From: Streptomyces spongiicola
Lineage (GTDB): Bacteria > Actinomycetota > Actinomycetes > Streptomycetales > Streptomycetaceae
Length of the DNA stretch: 64,000 nucleotides
Direction of reading: 5' to 3'
NCBI RefSeq assembly: GCF_003122365.1
Contig: NZ_CP029254.1
Span: 2,552,501 to 2,616,500 of the forward strand
A model generated the notes under the pieces. That model searched no databases, had not been told where the DNA came from, and was given only the letters and a program-made list of their open reading frames with translations. Below are positions 17,141 to 27,373 of the stretch, piece after piece. A program made the position numbers and the translations under genes. Numbering within the stretch: position 1 is the stretch's first letter; each line of letters begins with the position of its first letter.

Positions 17141-19986
17141 GAGGGCGGCGCCCGCTGGGCCGCGTCCTGCCGCTCGTCGCGCACCCGGGCGGTGTCGGCG
17201 GCGGCCTCCTCGGCCTCGGCCCTGGCGGTGCGGGCCTCGGCGAGCACCGCCTCGGCCGCCCCGGCCGCCTCCCGGGCGGTGTGCGCGGCCCGGGCGAGCT
17301 CGGTGAGCATGCCGGGCGGGCAGTCGGCGCGCCAGGAGCCGATGCGGGCGGCGAGGGCCCGGTCACCCGCCAGCCGGGCGGCGAGCGTCCTGATCTCCTC
17401 GTCCCGTGCCGCGGCCCGGGTCCGGAGGGCCTGGCGCTCCTCGTCCGCGGCGTGCTCGTCGTGCATGGCCGGGTTCGGCGGCACGAGGAACACGCCGGTG
17501 TCCGTCCCGCCCGCCGGGTCCGGCACGGGGGCGAGCAGCGCGGCGGCGGTACCGACGGCGACGGCGGAACGCGGCAGCAGGGCTGCCCCGGTCAGCGCCT
17601 CGCGGGCACGGGCGTACGACCCGGGGTCGGTGATCACCACACCGTCGACCAGCTCCGGCCGTGCGGCGAGCACGGCGGCGTGGTCGGCCGGGGCGACGGC
17701 CTGGGCGAGATAGCGCCAGCCGGGCAGCGCCGGGATGCCGTGCTCGCCGAGGAACTCGACGGTCGCGAGGACGTCGGGGCCCGGGGGCAGCAGACCGCCG
17801 TCGCCGAGGGCTCCGAGGATGCGGGAGTCGTCCGCGGCCGCGGTCCTCAGGTCGAACAGCTGGCGCTCGGCTGCCGCGACGCCCTGGTCGAGCAGCTCGC
17901 GCAGTGCGTCGGCGCAGCGGTCGAACTCCTCGGCGGTGAGGGGGCCTTCGGCGTCCCGATCGCGCCCCGGGCCATCCGGGTGCCGGGCACCCGCGGTTCG
18001 CGGGGCAGCGGCATCGGCATCGGCCCGGCCGCCGCCGGCCGCCTGGGCCGGCAGGGTCGCCCGGGTGCCGGCCGGGGCGGTTCCGGCCGGTTCCGGGGAC
18101 GGCTCGCGCCGGGGTCCCGGGACCTCCGCCGGGCCGGCGGGCGCCGGCAGGCTCAGCAGTTCGACGAGGCGATCGGACTCGGCGATGGAGGCCGCCGCGA
18201 GCCGCTCGGCCTCGTGGGCGTGGGCGGCCGCCTGGGCGGCGTCCGCGGCACGGGCCGCGGCCAGTTCCGCGCGGGTCTCGGCGGCCGCGGTGTCCCGGGC
18301 GCGCTCCGCGGCCGAGCGGGCGGCCTCGCGTGCCGCGTCCCAGGCGGCGACGGCGCTCTTCTCGGCGTCACTGGCGGCGAGGGCGGCCCCTGCGGGGTCG
18401 GCGTCGGCAGCGCTGTCGTCGAGCCAGCCGGCGCGGACGGCCTCCGCGGTCTCCTGTCCGACCTCGGCGAGGCGTTGGCGCAGATGGCCGGCCTCGCTGC
18501 GCGCCCGCTGTGCGTCGGTGGCGGCGGCGGTGGCGTCGCGGTGGGCGGCCTCGCCGGTCTCCTGGAGGGCGGCGGAGCGCTCCTCCTCCTCGTTGGCCAG
18601 GCGCTCGCCGTCGCCGGCGGCGGAGTGCAGGGCCCGCACGAGGTCGGCGGCGGCCCTCGCGCGGGCCGCCAGCGCCGGTGCGGCGTCCCGCTCGGCGTCG
18701 CGGATGGCGGCGGCCACACGCGCGGCGCGGTCCGCGGAGGCGCGGTGGCGGAGCACCGCCTCGGCGGCCTGCCAGGCGGAGTAGAGGGTGCGGGCGTCGG
18801 TCAGTTCGCGCCGCCGGGCGGCGGCGGCCCGCTCAGCGGCGGTGAGGGCCAGGGAGGCATGCCGGTAGGCCAGTTCGGACGCGATCAGGGAGCTGTGGCC
18901 GCGGGCCCGCTCCGCCTCGGTGACGGTGTGCGCGGCGGCGGTGACCTGCTGGGCGAGTTCGGCGGCGCGGGAGCGTTCCTCTCCCGCCCTGGCGGACAGC
19001 CGGCGCGCGAGCGCCCGGGTGCGGCGCTCCGCTCCGAGGTGGATGTCGCGCGCCCTGGCCCGGGCGTCGGCCGCCTCCACGATGCGGCCGAGGAGGTCGG
19101 CGGAGCCCGCGGTGAAGTCCCGTTCGGCGATGAGTTCGGCGCGGCGGCCCAGTTTGCCGGCGAATCCGCTGACGAGGTCGGCGAGCCCGTCGGTGTCGCG
19201 GGTGTCGGTGACGGCGCGCAGCAGCAGATCCGTGAAGTCGGAGTCCTTCTTGACCGCGAACAGGCCGGCGGCCTCTCCCTCGTCCGCGTTCATCTCCCGC
19301 TGGTAGCGGAAGAGTTCGGGATCCAGCCCGAGGTCGCCGAGGTGCTCGTTCCAGCGGTCGTGGATCTCCTCCCAGTACACCTCCAGGTGGGGGTACGCCT
19401 TGCCCGCCTCGGTGATGGCGTCGCGGAAGCCCTTCATGGTGCGACGGCGGCCCCGGGCACCGGAGGCGCCCTCGACGGGCGGGCGGACGGGGGTGGACTC
19501 GGCCACGGGCAGCGAGTCCAGGCTGAGGCCGGGACCGGGCCGGAAGGAGTACCAGGCCTCGGCGAACTTCCGGGGGTCGTTGGAGACCTGGCGGCCGCGC
19601 CACTCGCTGGCCTTGCCGACCACCACCAGCTCGCCGGTGAGGGTGTGCTGCCACTCCAGGGCGACATGGCCGCAGTCGTCGGCGAGCAGGAACTTGCGCA
19701 GCACCCCGGAGCTGGCACCGCCGAGGGTGTTCCGGTGGCCGGGCAGCATCACCGAGAAGATCAGCTTGAGGAGGACCGACTTGCCGCCGCCGTTCTCCAG
19801 GAAGAGCACGCCCGCGGGTGCCGGGCGGCGGGGCGGACCGACCGGCTCCTCCTCGAAGAACTCGGCCTGCGTCGGGGCCGGGTCGGGCACGGGCGCGCCG
19901 ACTCCGCGCAGGTCCAGCACGGTGTCGGCATAGCGCGCACCGGCGGGCCCGATGGAGTAGAGGCGTACCCGGGACAGCTCGTACAT
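17104..19986 (-). CDS. SMC/MukB-like ATPase, N-terminal half with P-loop (frameshifted 3' end)
   Basis: A 960-codon frame encoding the N-terminal half of the SMC-like protein. The Walker A motif LFLENGGGKSVLLKLIF is at residues 61-77 in a typical SMC head. It is followed by long Ala/Arg/Glu-rich coiled coil (about 290-600), a Pro-rich break, and a globular hinge-like region (near 720-850, containing HGIPALPGWRYLAQAVAP and RPELVDGVVITDPGSYARA), then coiled coil again. The last 10-13 residues (APPSCSGSPCRPRTS) do not fit the pattern and mark the frameshift. It lies 102 bp downstream of the MukE-like gene on the same strand, third in the operon. Whether the break is real, programmed or an assembly error cannot be settled here. 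Confidence 0.75.
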   Translation of the reverse strand: MYELSRVRLYSIGPAGARYADTVLDLRGVGAPVPDPAPTQAEFFEEEPVGPPRRPAPAGVLFLENGGGKSVLLKLIFSVMLPGHRNTLGGASSGVLRKFLLADDCGHVALEWQHTLTGELVVVGKASEWRGRQVSNDPRKFAEAWYSFRPGPGLSLDSLPVAESTPVRPPVEGASGARGRRRTMKGFRDAITEAGKAYPHLEVYWEEIHDRWNEHLGDLGLDPELFRYQREMNADEGEAAGLFAVKKDSDFTDLLLRAVTDTRDTDGLADLVSGFAGKLGRRAELIAERDFTAGSADLLGRIVEAADARARARDIHLGAERRTRALARRLSARAGEERSRAAELAQQVTAAAHTVTEAERARGHSSLIASELAYRHASLALTAAERAAAARRRELTDARTLYSAWQAAEAVLRHRASADRAARVAAAIRDAERDAAPALAARARAAADLVRALHSAAGDGERLANEEEERSAALQETGEAAHRDATAAATDAQRARSEAGHLRQRLAEVGQETAEAVRAGWLDDSAADADPAGAALAASDAEKSAVAAWDAAREAARSAAERARDTAAAETRAELAAARAADAAQAAAHAHEAERLAAASIAESDRLVELLSLPAPAGPAEVPGPRREPSPEPAGTAPAGTRATLPAQAAGGGRADADAAAPRTAGARHPDGPGRDRDAEGPLTAEEFDRCADALRELLDQGVAAAERQLFDLRTAAADDSRILGALGDGGLLPPGPDVLATVEFLGEHGIPALPGWRYLAQAVAPADHAAVLAARPELVDGVVITDPGSYARAREALTGAALLPRSAVAVGTAAALLAPVPDPAGGTDTGVFLVPPNPAMHDEHAADEERQALRTRAAARDEEIRTLAARLAGDRALAARIGSWRADCPPGMLTELARAAHTAREAAGAAEAVLAEARTARAEAEEAAADTARVRDERQDAAQRAPPSCSGSPCRPRTS

Positions 19987-20088
19987 GGCGGCGGACTCTC
20001 GTCGTTCTCGTCGTTCTCGGCGTGGTCGAGGAAGGTGGTCGGAGGGCGGGCGGGTTCGGCCGGCGGACGGGGTGCCGCCGCCCGCGGG

Positions 20089-21051
20089 TCAGGAGTGGAA
20101 GGGGAGGCCGGCGTCGGCCGCCAGCTCCAGGCCGTCGGCGTCCGGCGCCGGCACCAGCGTGGCGGAACCGTCGGTGACCGGGACGACGCCGAGTGCCAGC
20201 AGTTCCGCCAGGGCGGCACCGCCCGCCATGTCGCGGACCTGCAGCTGGTAGCGGGCGGTCGTCCGGTAGGCGCCGCCGGAGTCGTCACCGGTGCGCTGCA
20301 GGAAACCGGAGTCGGTGAGGAAGGCGACCGCCTTGGCGATGATGCCCGTGGTGGAGCCGGCGAGACGGCGGGCGTCCTTGGTGGCTCCGGTGGCGCTGCG
20401 CCGCGCGTAGATCCGCCACGCGGCTTCGAGGCCCGGCGAGTCGGAGGCGGGGTCGGTGTTCTCGCCGTGCTCCTCGGCGCGCTCCTCCAGACGGCGGCAG
20501 GCCTGCCGTACGAAGGCGTCGACGCCGTTGACGGTGATCCGGCCGATGTAGCCGTCGTCGGCGAGGTCCTCGGGGCGGGGGAACGCCAGTGCCGCGACGG
20601 CGAGATGGGCGAGGCCGTGGAGGAACCGGTCGGCGGATTCGGCGGAGGCGCGCCGGGCGTAGTCGCCCATGCGGACGGCGAAGACGGAGTCCTCGGCGGC
20701 GGCCACGGCCATCCCGGCACGGGGCGAGACCTCCAGGACGATCAGGCCGAGGCCGGTGGCAACGGCGTCGGCGAGGCGGGCGAAGGCGGGCTCCTCGCGA
20801 TAGCGCCGCAGCAGTTCGGCGTACTCGGCGTCGCGGGCGGGCGGCAGTTTGGGCTGCAGCCCGAAGGAGACGAGCCGTGCGGCGTCGGCCGCGTCGGCGG
20901 GAGTGGGGCCGGTGGCGGCGGGCGTCGCGCCGGAGTCCGGCCCTAGCGGCGGCCCGGACGGCACGTCCGCCTCTCGACGGGGCCCGGACGGCGGCTCCGG
21001 CACGTCCGCCTCACGCCGGGGCCCGGCGTGCTCTGCGTGCTGGTCGCTCAC
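20089..21051 (-). CDS. MukE/JetB-like partner of the SMC ATPase (provisional)
   Basis: A 320-residue protein between the kleisin-like and SMC-like genes. Residues 1-50 are low complexity and carry a tandem duplication of GPRREADVP. The rest is mixed alpha/beta with two segments that look like winged helices (GIIAKAVAFLTDSGFLQRTGDDSGGAYRTTARYQLQV and an earlier helical region). No enzyme motif is seen. By size, order and neighbours it fits the MukE/JetB role of bridging kleisin and SMC, but this rests on context, not on a recognised family signature. The GTG at 21051 has an AGAGGAG site 8 bp upstream. Confidence 0.68.
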   Translation of the reverse strand: MSDQHAEHAGPRREADVPEPPSGPRREADVPSGPPLGPDSGATPAATGPTPADAADAARLVSFGLQPKLPPARDAEYAELLRRYREEPAFARLADAVATGLGLIVLEVSPRAGMAVAAAEDSVFAVRMGDYARRASAESADRFLHGLAHLAVAALAFPRPEDLADDGYIGRITVNGVDAFVRQACRRLEERAEEHGENTDPASDSPGLEAAWRIYARRSATGATKDARRLAGSTTGIIAKAVAFLTDSGFLQRTGDDSGGAYRTTARYQLQVRDMAGGAALAELLALGVVPVTDGSATLVPAPDADGLELAADAGLPFHS

Positions 21052-21202
21052 GGCTGGTGCTCCTCTGCGCGGTGGTGGGGATCGCGGGCGCGGTTTCGGG
21101 TGGTTTCCGGGCGCGCCGTGCGGGCGGCCGGGACGGCGGCCCTCGGGGCGCGCCGGAGGTGCGGGCCGGGCAGCGCGGGGGCACCGGACCCCCGCCGGGG
21201 CG

Positions 21203-22729
21203 TCACGCCGCCTCCGCGCGGTCGGCGGCCATGCCTGCCGCGTCCAGCAGGGCGGTGCCCACGATCAGGTCGGCGCCGCCGAATTCGGGATCGTCCAGTT
21301 CGGCACCGTCGTCGACGGCGAACAGCAACCGCTCCTCGCCCTGGCGGTAGGCCGTGCCGACCGGAGGACTGGCAGCGTGGACGGCGAGGAGGGCGACGAG
21401 ATAGGGCAGGTCCGGATCGAGGCGGCGCGCGTCGGCGAGGAGACCGGAGAGCCGGCGCGGCGCGTCGTGCTCCAGGTCGAGCAGTTCCATGGCCCTCGCC
21501 AGCTGCTCCTCGCTGAAGCGGCTGTCGTCCGGGGTCGCGATCAGATCGGGCTCGGGCAGCTCGGCGCCCAGGTGCTCGCGCTCCGCGGGAGGGCTGAGCA
21601 GCATGTCGACGAGGTCCGCGACGCGGACCGACACCGGGGTGCGGGGCCCCGTGCCCCGTGAGAAGTACGCGTCGGTGACGCGGATGGCCTGTTCGGCGGG
21701 CAGGGGCAGCAGCGGTGCGACCAGGTGGCCGTACAGGTCGACCCCGGAGCGGGCGGCCGGCGCCGCGAACGCCTGGCGGTCCTGCTCGGCGCGGAAGAGC
21801 GGGCCGGCTTCCAGCAGCCGGGACTGGAGTCGGGTGTGGCGGCGGATGCAGTCCTTGACGATGTCGACCAGCTCCGCCGCCCGGCGCTTGTGCTCGGGGT
21901 CCTCCGCCTCGTCCCGTGCCTTGCGGATGTTGGTGAGGATCGCGTTCTCGTGGCGGTAGCGGTCGGCGACGTGGTCGAGCGCCTCGGCGATCATGTCGGG
22001 CACGGCGTTGAGCCAGTCGACGGCGCGCACATCGCGCCGGGTGGCCTCGAGGGTCCTGCGCAGCGTCTCCGCGTACTGCACGGTCCGGTAGCGGGCCTGC
22101 TCGGCCGCGAGCTGGGCGTCGGCGAGCCGGCCTCGGCTGATCAGCACCTCCAGCTTCACCTCCGCGGCGATCTGCGCGCTGGTGACGTCGGTGTCGAGGG
22201 CGCCGACGAGGACGTTCACCGCCTCGTCCGTGGTGCGCAGATAGAGGCTCCCGCCGCAGCCGGGTACCTCCTCGACGAGCTTGAAGTCGTAGTCCCGCCG
22301 GACATAGGCGCCGTCCGGGCCGAAAGTGCCGTACACCGCGCGGAAACCGCGGTCGACGCTGCCGACGTTGATCAGGTTCTCCAGAACCCAGCGCGCCACT
22401 CGCTCGTGCTCGGCGGCGGGGCGCTGCGGGGCCTGGGCCGCGATGCGCGGCAGCAGCCTGGCCACTATCTGCTCGTGGTCGGCGCCGGTGTCGAAGTCCA
22501 TGTTGAGCGTGACGAGGTCGATGGCCGCGAGGGCGACCTCCGCCATCGCGTAGACCGAGAACTCGCCCGCGAGGTTCGCCTTGCGGGCGTCCAGGTCGTG
22601 CAGCGGCGCGGTGCACGCGAGCGCGCGGAGCCGCCGCGCGAGCCCTTCGTCGGCGGCCGGGCCCTGCGCGGGGCGCGGCCCCGCGCTGAGCTGGGGCGGA
22701 ACGGATTCCGTCGAGGCAGGCGAAGTCAC
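21203..22729 (-). CDS. MukF/JetA-like kleisin-type protein of the SMC operon (provisional)
   Basis: A 508-residue protein, first large gene of the operon. It is mostly helical, with a long Arg/Glu-rich segment around residues 190-330 (including RYRTVQYAETLRRTLEATRR and HKRRAAELVDIVKDCIRR) that looks like coiled coil, and a C-terminal domain ending in an Ala/Asp-rich helix. No catalytic motif is visible. Length, composition and position upstream of a MukE-size gene and an SMC-size gene match MukF/MksF or JetA. I chose the GTG at 22729; there is no clear ribosome site, which would fit coupling to the small frame that ends 11 bp upstream. Confidence 0.66.
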   Translation of the reverse strand: MTSPASTESVPPQLSAGPRPAQGPAADEGLARRLRALACTAPLHDLDARKANLAGEFSVYAMAEVALAAIDLVTLNMDFDTGADHEQIVARLLPRIAAQAPQRPAAEHERVARWVLENLINVGSVDRGFRAVYGTFGPDGAYVRRDYDFKLVEEVPGCGGSLYLRTTDEAVNVLVGALDTDVTSAQIAAEVKLEVLISRGRLADAQLAAEQARYRTVQYAETLRRTLEATRRDVRAVDWLNAVPDMIAEALDHVADRYRHENAILTNIRKARDEAEDPEHKRRAAELVDIVKDCIRRHTRLQSRLLEAGPLFRAEQDRQAFAAPAARSGVDLYGHLVAPLLPLPAEQAIRVTDAYFSRGTGPRTPVSVRVADLVDMLLSPPAEREHLGAELPEPDLIATPDDSRFSEEQLARAMELLDLEHDAPRRLSGLLADARRLDPDLPYLVALLAVHAASPPVGTAYRQGEERLLFAVDDGAELDDPEFGGADLIVGTALLDAAGMAADRAEAA

Positions 22730-22739
22730 GGAGCACAGA

Positions 22740-23057
22740 CTAGGTCCTCGCACCGACACCGGTCGAAACGGCGCAGAAACCCCGCTGTCGGCGCGGCTCC
22801 GCCGCGATCGGCGCGACCCCTCCGGGCCTTCGGCGCCCGGCCGCTCCCGCGTCCGGCACCGGCCCGCCGTACACCCCGGCGAGCGCCGCTCGGGAATCGT
22901 CGAGGCGGTCGGCGGGGAGCCGCTCGGCCGTTTCGCGGCTGACCGCCCCAACCTCTCCCGGAACATTCAGGTTTCGCGTGAGATACGGCTCGTGGAGATC
23001 CCGGGGATCGTCCACCACGGGGAAGGCGAGACGGAGTTCGGTGAGGATGCCGCGCAT
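22740..23057 (-). CDS. possible small protein upstream of the kleisin-like gene
   Basis: A 105-codon frame from ATG 23057 to TAG at 22740, ending 11 bp before the kleisin-like GTG. The first 70 residues (opening MRGILTELRLAFPVVDDPR) have normal amino-acid balance and mostly G/C third positions, unlike the Arg/Pro-rich noise of nearby shadow frames; the last 30 look poor. No ribosome site is evident. It could be a leading gene of the operon or chance; I give it low weight. Confidence 0.3.
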   Translation of the reverse strand: MRGILTELRLAFPVVDDPRDLHEPYLTRNLNVPGEVGAVSRETAERLPADRLDDSRAALAGVYGGPVPDAGAAGRRRPGGVAPIAAEPRRQRGFCAVSTGVGART

Positions 23058-23203
23058 CGGCCCGCCGGTGGCGGCGCTGCCGGCCCCGGCACACCGGCGG
23101 GGTTCGCCCCGGCAGGCCGATGTGGTTCGCCCCGGCACGCCGGCGGGGTTCGCTCCGGCCCGGTGGCGGCTTCCCGGTGGCGGGCGCCTCGGCGGCCCGG
23201 GGG

Positions 23204-26200
23204 TCAGTGGGCCGGGCGCCCGTAGCCACCGCCGCCCGGGGTCCGTACGACCAGGACGTCGCCGGGGCCGACCTCCACCGAGTCCACTCCGCGCAGAGGC
23301 TCGACCGTCCCGTCCGCGCGCTCGACGGCGTTCGCCCCCGGCGCCCCCGGCTCGCCGCCGGCCATCCCGTAGGGCCTCACCCGCCGGTGGCCGCTCAGCA
23401 GGGCGACGGTCATCGGCTCCAGGAAGCGGATGCGGCGCACGACACCGCATCCGCCCCGCCAGCGGCCCGCTCCGCCGCTTCCGCTCCGCACCGAGAAGGC
23501 GTCCACCCGTACCGGGAAGCGCCACTCCAGCACCTCGGGGTCGGTGAGCCGCGAGTTGGTCATGTGCGTCTGCACGGCATCGGCGCCGGGGAACCCGTCG
23601 CCCGCGCCCGAACCGCTCGCCACGGTCTCGTAGTACTGGACGCGGTCGTTGCCGAAGGTGACGTTGTTCATGGTGCCGGAGCCCTCGGCCTGCACCCCGA
23701 GCGCCGCGTACAGGGCGCCGGTCACCGCCTGCGAGGTCTCGACGTTCCCCGCGACCGTCGCCGCGGGGTAGGCCGGGGCGAGCATCGAGCCGTCCGGGAC
23801 GCGTACGTCCAGCGGTTCCAGGCAGCCGCTGTTGAGCGGGATGTCGTCGGCGACCAGCGTGCGGAAGACGTACAGCACGGCGGCCGTCACCACCGACCTG
23901 GGGGCGTTGGAGTTGCCCGGCTGCTGCCCCGATGTTCCGGCGAAGTCGATGACGGCCGCGCGGGCTTGGCGGTCCACCGTCAGCGCGACCTCGATGACGG
24001 CGCCGCCGTCGGTCTCGTAGCGGTAGGAGCCGTCGCCGAGCCCGGCGACGATGCGGCGCACGGACTCCTCGGCGTTGTCACGCACGTGCCCCATGTAGGC
24101 CTGTACCACGTCGAGGCCGAACTCCTCGACCATCCGGCCCAGTTCACTGATGCCCTTCTCGTTGGCGGCGATCTGGGCCCTCAGGTCGGCGAGGTTGGTG
24201 TCGGGGTCGCGGGACGGGTGGCGCGCACCGGTGAGCAGTTCCCGGGTCTCGGCCTCGCGCAGCCGCCCGTCCCTGACCAGCAGCCAGTTGTCGAAGAGCA
24301 CCCCCTCCTCCTCGATGGTGCGGCTGAACGCGGGCATCGAGCCCGGGGTGATCCCGCCGATCTCGGCATGGTGCCCCCGCGAGGCCACCAGGAAGCGGAG
24401 CCGGTGGCCGTCCTCGTCGAAGACCGGCGTGACGACCGTGACGTCCGGCAGATGGGTGCCCCCGTGGTAGGGGTCGTTGATGGCGTACACGTCACCGGGC
24501 CGGAGTTCCCCGGCGTTGCGCCGCAGCACCTCCCTGATGGACTCGCCCATCGAGCCCAGGTGCACCGGGATGTGGGGCGCGTTGGCGATGAGGTTGCCCT
24601 CGGCGTCGAAGAGGGCGCACGAGAAGTCGAGCCGCTCCTTGATGTTGACCGAGTGCGCGGTGTTCTCCAGCCGCAGGCCCATCTGCTCGGCGATCGACAT
24701 GAAGAGGTTGTTGAAGACCTCCAGCAGCACGGGGTCGGCGTCCGTGCCGACGGCGGTACGGCCGGGCCGCGGCCGCACCCGGCTGAGCACCAGATGCCCT
24801 CCCCCGCCGACGGCGGCCCGCCAGCCGGGGTCCACCACCGTGGTGGCGTCGGCCTCGGCGACGATCGCGGGCCCTTCGACGGTGTCGCCGGGCGAGAGGC
24901 CCTCCCGGCGCACCAGCGGGGCGTCGACGCGCCGGCCGTCCAGGAACATCCGCGCGGTCTCCCCCTGCCGCGGGCCGGCACCGCCGGCCGCCTCGTCGAC
25001 GACGACGGCCCCGTGGGGTCCGCTCACGCCGACGGCCTCGACCGACACCGCCTCCACGACGAGCGGCTTGTCCATGGTGAAGGCGTACCGTGCCCGGTGG
25101 GCCGCGGTGAACGCCTCGCGCACGGCGGCCGCCGTGCCGAGGGGCACGGGCAGCGCGGAGTCCGTACCCGCGTACCGGACGAGCACACGCGCCCGGGTGC
25201 GGATCGACTCGTCGGGGACGGCGTCGTCCCGCAGCTCCGCCCTGGTGCGTGCGGCGAGTTCGCCGCAGAGTTCCCGCACCCGGATCACGGTGTCCTCGCC
25301 CAGCTCCGCCTCCACCGACTGCTCGCGCATGGCGGTGGCGTCGGCCAGGCCGATGCCGTAGGCGGAGAGCACCCCGGCGAGCGGGGGCACGATCACGGTG
25401 TCGATGCCGAGTGCGTCGGCGACCGCGCAGGCGTGCTGACCGCCGGCGCCGCCGAAGCAGGTCAGGGCGTAGCGGGTGACGTCGTGGCCCCGCTGGACGG
25501 AGATCTTCCTGACGGCGTTGGCCATGTTGAGGACCGCGATCTCGAGGAAGCCGGCCGCGACCTCCTCCGGGCCGCGTGCGATGCCCGTGGCCTCGCGCAC
25601 CTCCTCGGCCAGCCGCTCGAACCCGTCCCGTACGGCACCGGTGTCCAGCGGCAGGTCGCCGTCCGGACCGAAGACGGCGGGGAAGTGACGCGGCTGGATC
25701 CTGCCGAGCATCACATTGGCGTCGGTGACGGTCAGCGGGCCGCCGCGCCGGTAGCAGGCGGGGCCCGGCACGGCGCCCGCCGAGTCGGGTCCGACCCGGT
25801 AGCGCCGGCCGTCGAAGTGGAGGATCGAGCCACCGCCGGCGGCGACGGTGTGGATGTTCATCATCGGCGCGCGCATCCGCACGCCGGCGACCGGGGTGCC
25901 CAGCTCCCGTTCGAACTCTCCGGCGTAGTGGGACACATCGGTCGACGTCCCGCCCATGTCGAAGCCGATGACCCGCCGGAAGCCCGCCTGCTCGGAGGTG
26001 CGGGCCATGCCGACCACTCCTCCGGCGGGTCCGGACAGCACGGCGTCCTTCCCCCGGAAGTGCGCGGCCTCCCGCAGCCCTCCGTTGGACTGCATGAACA
26101 TCAGGCGTACGGCGCGGAGTTCCTTCGCGACCTCGTCGACGTAGCGGCGGAGGATCGGCGAGAGGTACGCGTCCACGACGGTGGTGTCGCCGCGGGGTAC

Positions 26201-26806
26201 GAGCTTGATGAGCGGGCTCACCTCGTGCGAGCAGCTCACCTGGGTGAAACCGAGTTCACGCGCGGCGCCGGCGACGGCCGACTCGTGGTCCGGGTGGCGG
26301 TAGCCGTGCATGAACACGACCGCCGCGCTCGTGAACCCGTCGCGGCGGGCCCGCCGCAGCTGCCGCCGCACCGGCGCGAGATCCAGGGGCCGGACCACCT
26401 CTCCGCGGGCGCCGACCCGTTCGGGGACCTCGATGACGCGGTCGTAGACGGCCTCGGGAAGCACGATGCGGCGGTCGAACAGCCGGGGGCGGTTCTGGTA
26501 GGCGATGCGCAGCGCGTCCCGGAAGCCCTCCGTGACCAGGAGGACGGTCGGCTCTCCCCGGCGCTCCAGCAGCGCGTTGGTGGCAACGGTCGTGCCCATC
26601 TTGACGACGTCGACGCGGTCGGCCGGCACGGGCTGCCCCGGGCCGAGACCGAGGAGCAGCCGGATACCCGCGACGGCCGCGTCGGCGTAGTGCTCGGGGT
26701 TGTGGGACAGCAGCTTCCTCGTGACGAGCCGGCCGTCCGGGCGTCTTCCCACGATGTCGGTGAACGTCCCGCCACGGTCGATCCAGAACTCCCAGCGCCC
26801 GCTCAT
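23204..26806 (-). CDS. hydantoinase/5-oxoprolinase-type protein, HyuA-HyuB fusion
   Basis: A 1,200-residue fusion. The N-terminal ~650 residues are a HyuA-type ATPase-fold domain ([13 protein letters not shown] near residue 5, [21 protein letters not shown] near 285), and the C-terminal ~530 residues are a HyuB domain ([36 protein letters not shown]). This single-chain arrangement is that of eukaryotic-like ATP-dependent 5-oxoprolinase, which opens 5-oxoproline to glutamate. The same fold also serves hydantoin hydrolysis, so the substrate is not certain. The ATG at 26806 starts the family domain; longer frames enter repeat-rich DNA. Confidence 0.9.
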   Translation of the reverse strand: MSGRWEFWIDRGGTFTDIVGRRPDGRLVTRKLLSHNPEHYADAAVAGIRLLLGLGPGQPVPADRVDVVKMGTTVATNALLERRGEPTVLLVTEGFRDALRIAYQNRPRLFDRRIVLPEAVYDRVIEVPERVGARGEVVRPLDLAPVRRQLRRARRDGFTSAAVVFMHGYRHPDHESAVAGAARELGFTQVSCSHEVSPLIKLVPRGDTTVVDAYLSPILRRYVDEVAKELRAVRLMFMQSNGGLREAAHFRGKDAVLSGPAGGVVGMARTSEQAGFRRVIGFDMGGTSTDVSHYAGEFERELGTPVAGVRMRAPMMNIHTVAAGGGSILHFDGRRYRVGPDSAGAVPGPACYRRGGPLTVTDANVMLGRIQPRHFPAVFGPDGDLPLDTGAVRDGFERLAEEVREATGIARGPEEVAAGFLEIAVLNMANAVRKISVQRGHDVTRYALTCFGGAGGQHACAVADALGIDTVIVPPLAGVLSAYGIGLADATAMREQSVEAELGEDTVIRVRELCGELAARTRAELRDDAVPDESIRTRARVLVRYAGTDSALPVPLGTAAAVREAFTAAHRARYAFTMDKPLVVEAVSVEAVGVSGPHGAVVVDEAAGGAGPRQGETARMFLDGRRVDAPLVRREGLSPGDTVEGPAIVAEADATTVVDPGWRAAVGGGGHLVLSRVRPRPGRTAVGTDADPVLLEVFNNLFMSIAEQMGLRLENTAHSVNIKERLDFSCALFDAEGNLIANAPHIPVHLGSMGESIREVLRRNAGELRPGDVYAINDPYHGGTHLPDVTVVTPVFDEDGHRLRFLVASRGHHAEIGGITPGSMPAFSRTIEEEGVLFDNWLLVRDGRLREAETRELLTGARHPSRDPDTNLADLRAQIAANEKGISELGRMVEEFGLDVVQAYMGHVRDNAEESVRRIVAGLGDGSYRYETDGGAVIEVALTVDRQARAAVIDFAGTSGQQPGNSNAPRSVVTAAVLYVFRTLVADDIPLNSGCLEPLDVRVPDGSMLAPAYPAATVAGNVETSQAVTGALYAALGVQAEGSGTMNNVTFGNDRVQYYETVASGSGAGDGFPGADAVQTHMTNSRLTDPEVLEWRFPVRVDAFSVRSGSGGAGRWRGGCGVVRRIRFLEPMTVALLSGHRRVRPYGMAGGEPGAPGANAVERADGTVEPLRGVDSVEVGPGDVLVVRTPGGGGYGRPAH

Positions 26807-27373
26807 ATCCCCATTCTGGCAAGCGGCGGGCCCGGGGGCAGCGGGGCGACCACGCCGGAGAGGCCGACGAGGTCCGACGAGGTCCGGCGGGGCCGCCGAC
26901 CGCGGGCGCGAGGGCCGGCAGACCGGCCGCCATGGCCTCCCGCACGGCCGGGCGGAAGGCCTCGCACGGTCCGGTGTGCGCGATCCCACCGGGCGCGCCG
27001 CCCGAGTGCCGGCGCGGTCCCGCACCCGCGCGGGCACCGGCGCACTCCGCGCCGGATTCCTGACGCTCTTCCGGCCAGTCCCGCACGCGCGCGGGCACCG
27101 GCGCGCTCCCCTGCTCCCGCGGGCACCGGCGCGCTCCCCTGCTCCCGCGGGGGCAGGGGCAGCCCCGCGTCTCCGCAGGAGCAGGGGGATGCCCCTGCGC
27201 CCGCCGCGGATCCGCCGGTCCCCACGCGGTCCGCGTGCATCCGCGCACATCCGCGGGCGCCGAGGAGCAGACTGCGCGGACCGGCGAGCAGTGGACAGGC
27301 GGCGGGTCGCCGAGCGGTCCGCCGGCGGGTCGCCGACGGTCGGCCGGTGGGTCGCCTCAGGGGGCGAAGGGCC
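26807..27373. other. 567-bp intergenic region with GC-rich direct repeats
   Basis: No gene is apparent. Between about 27017 and 27165 a motif with core gcgggcaccggcgcgct recurs, twice followed by cccctgctccc, and further copies of a ggagcaggggg-type hairpin arm occur to 27190. A second cluster (ggcgggtcgccga and relatives) lies at 27298-27345. These look like intergenic repeat expansions rather than regulatory sites. Confidence 0.5.
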
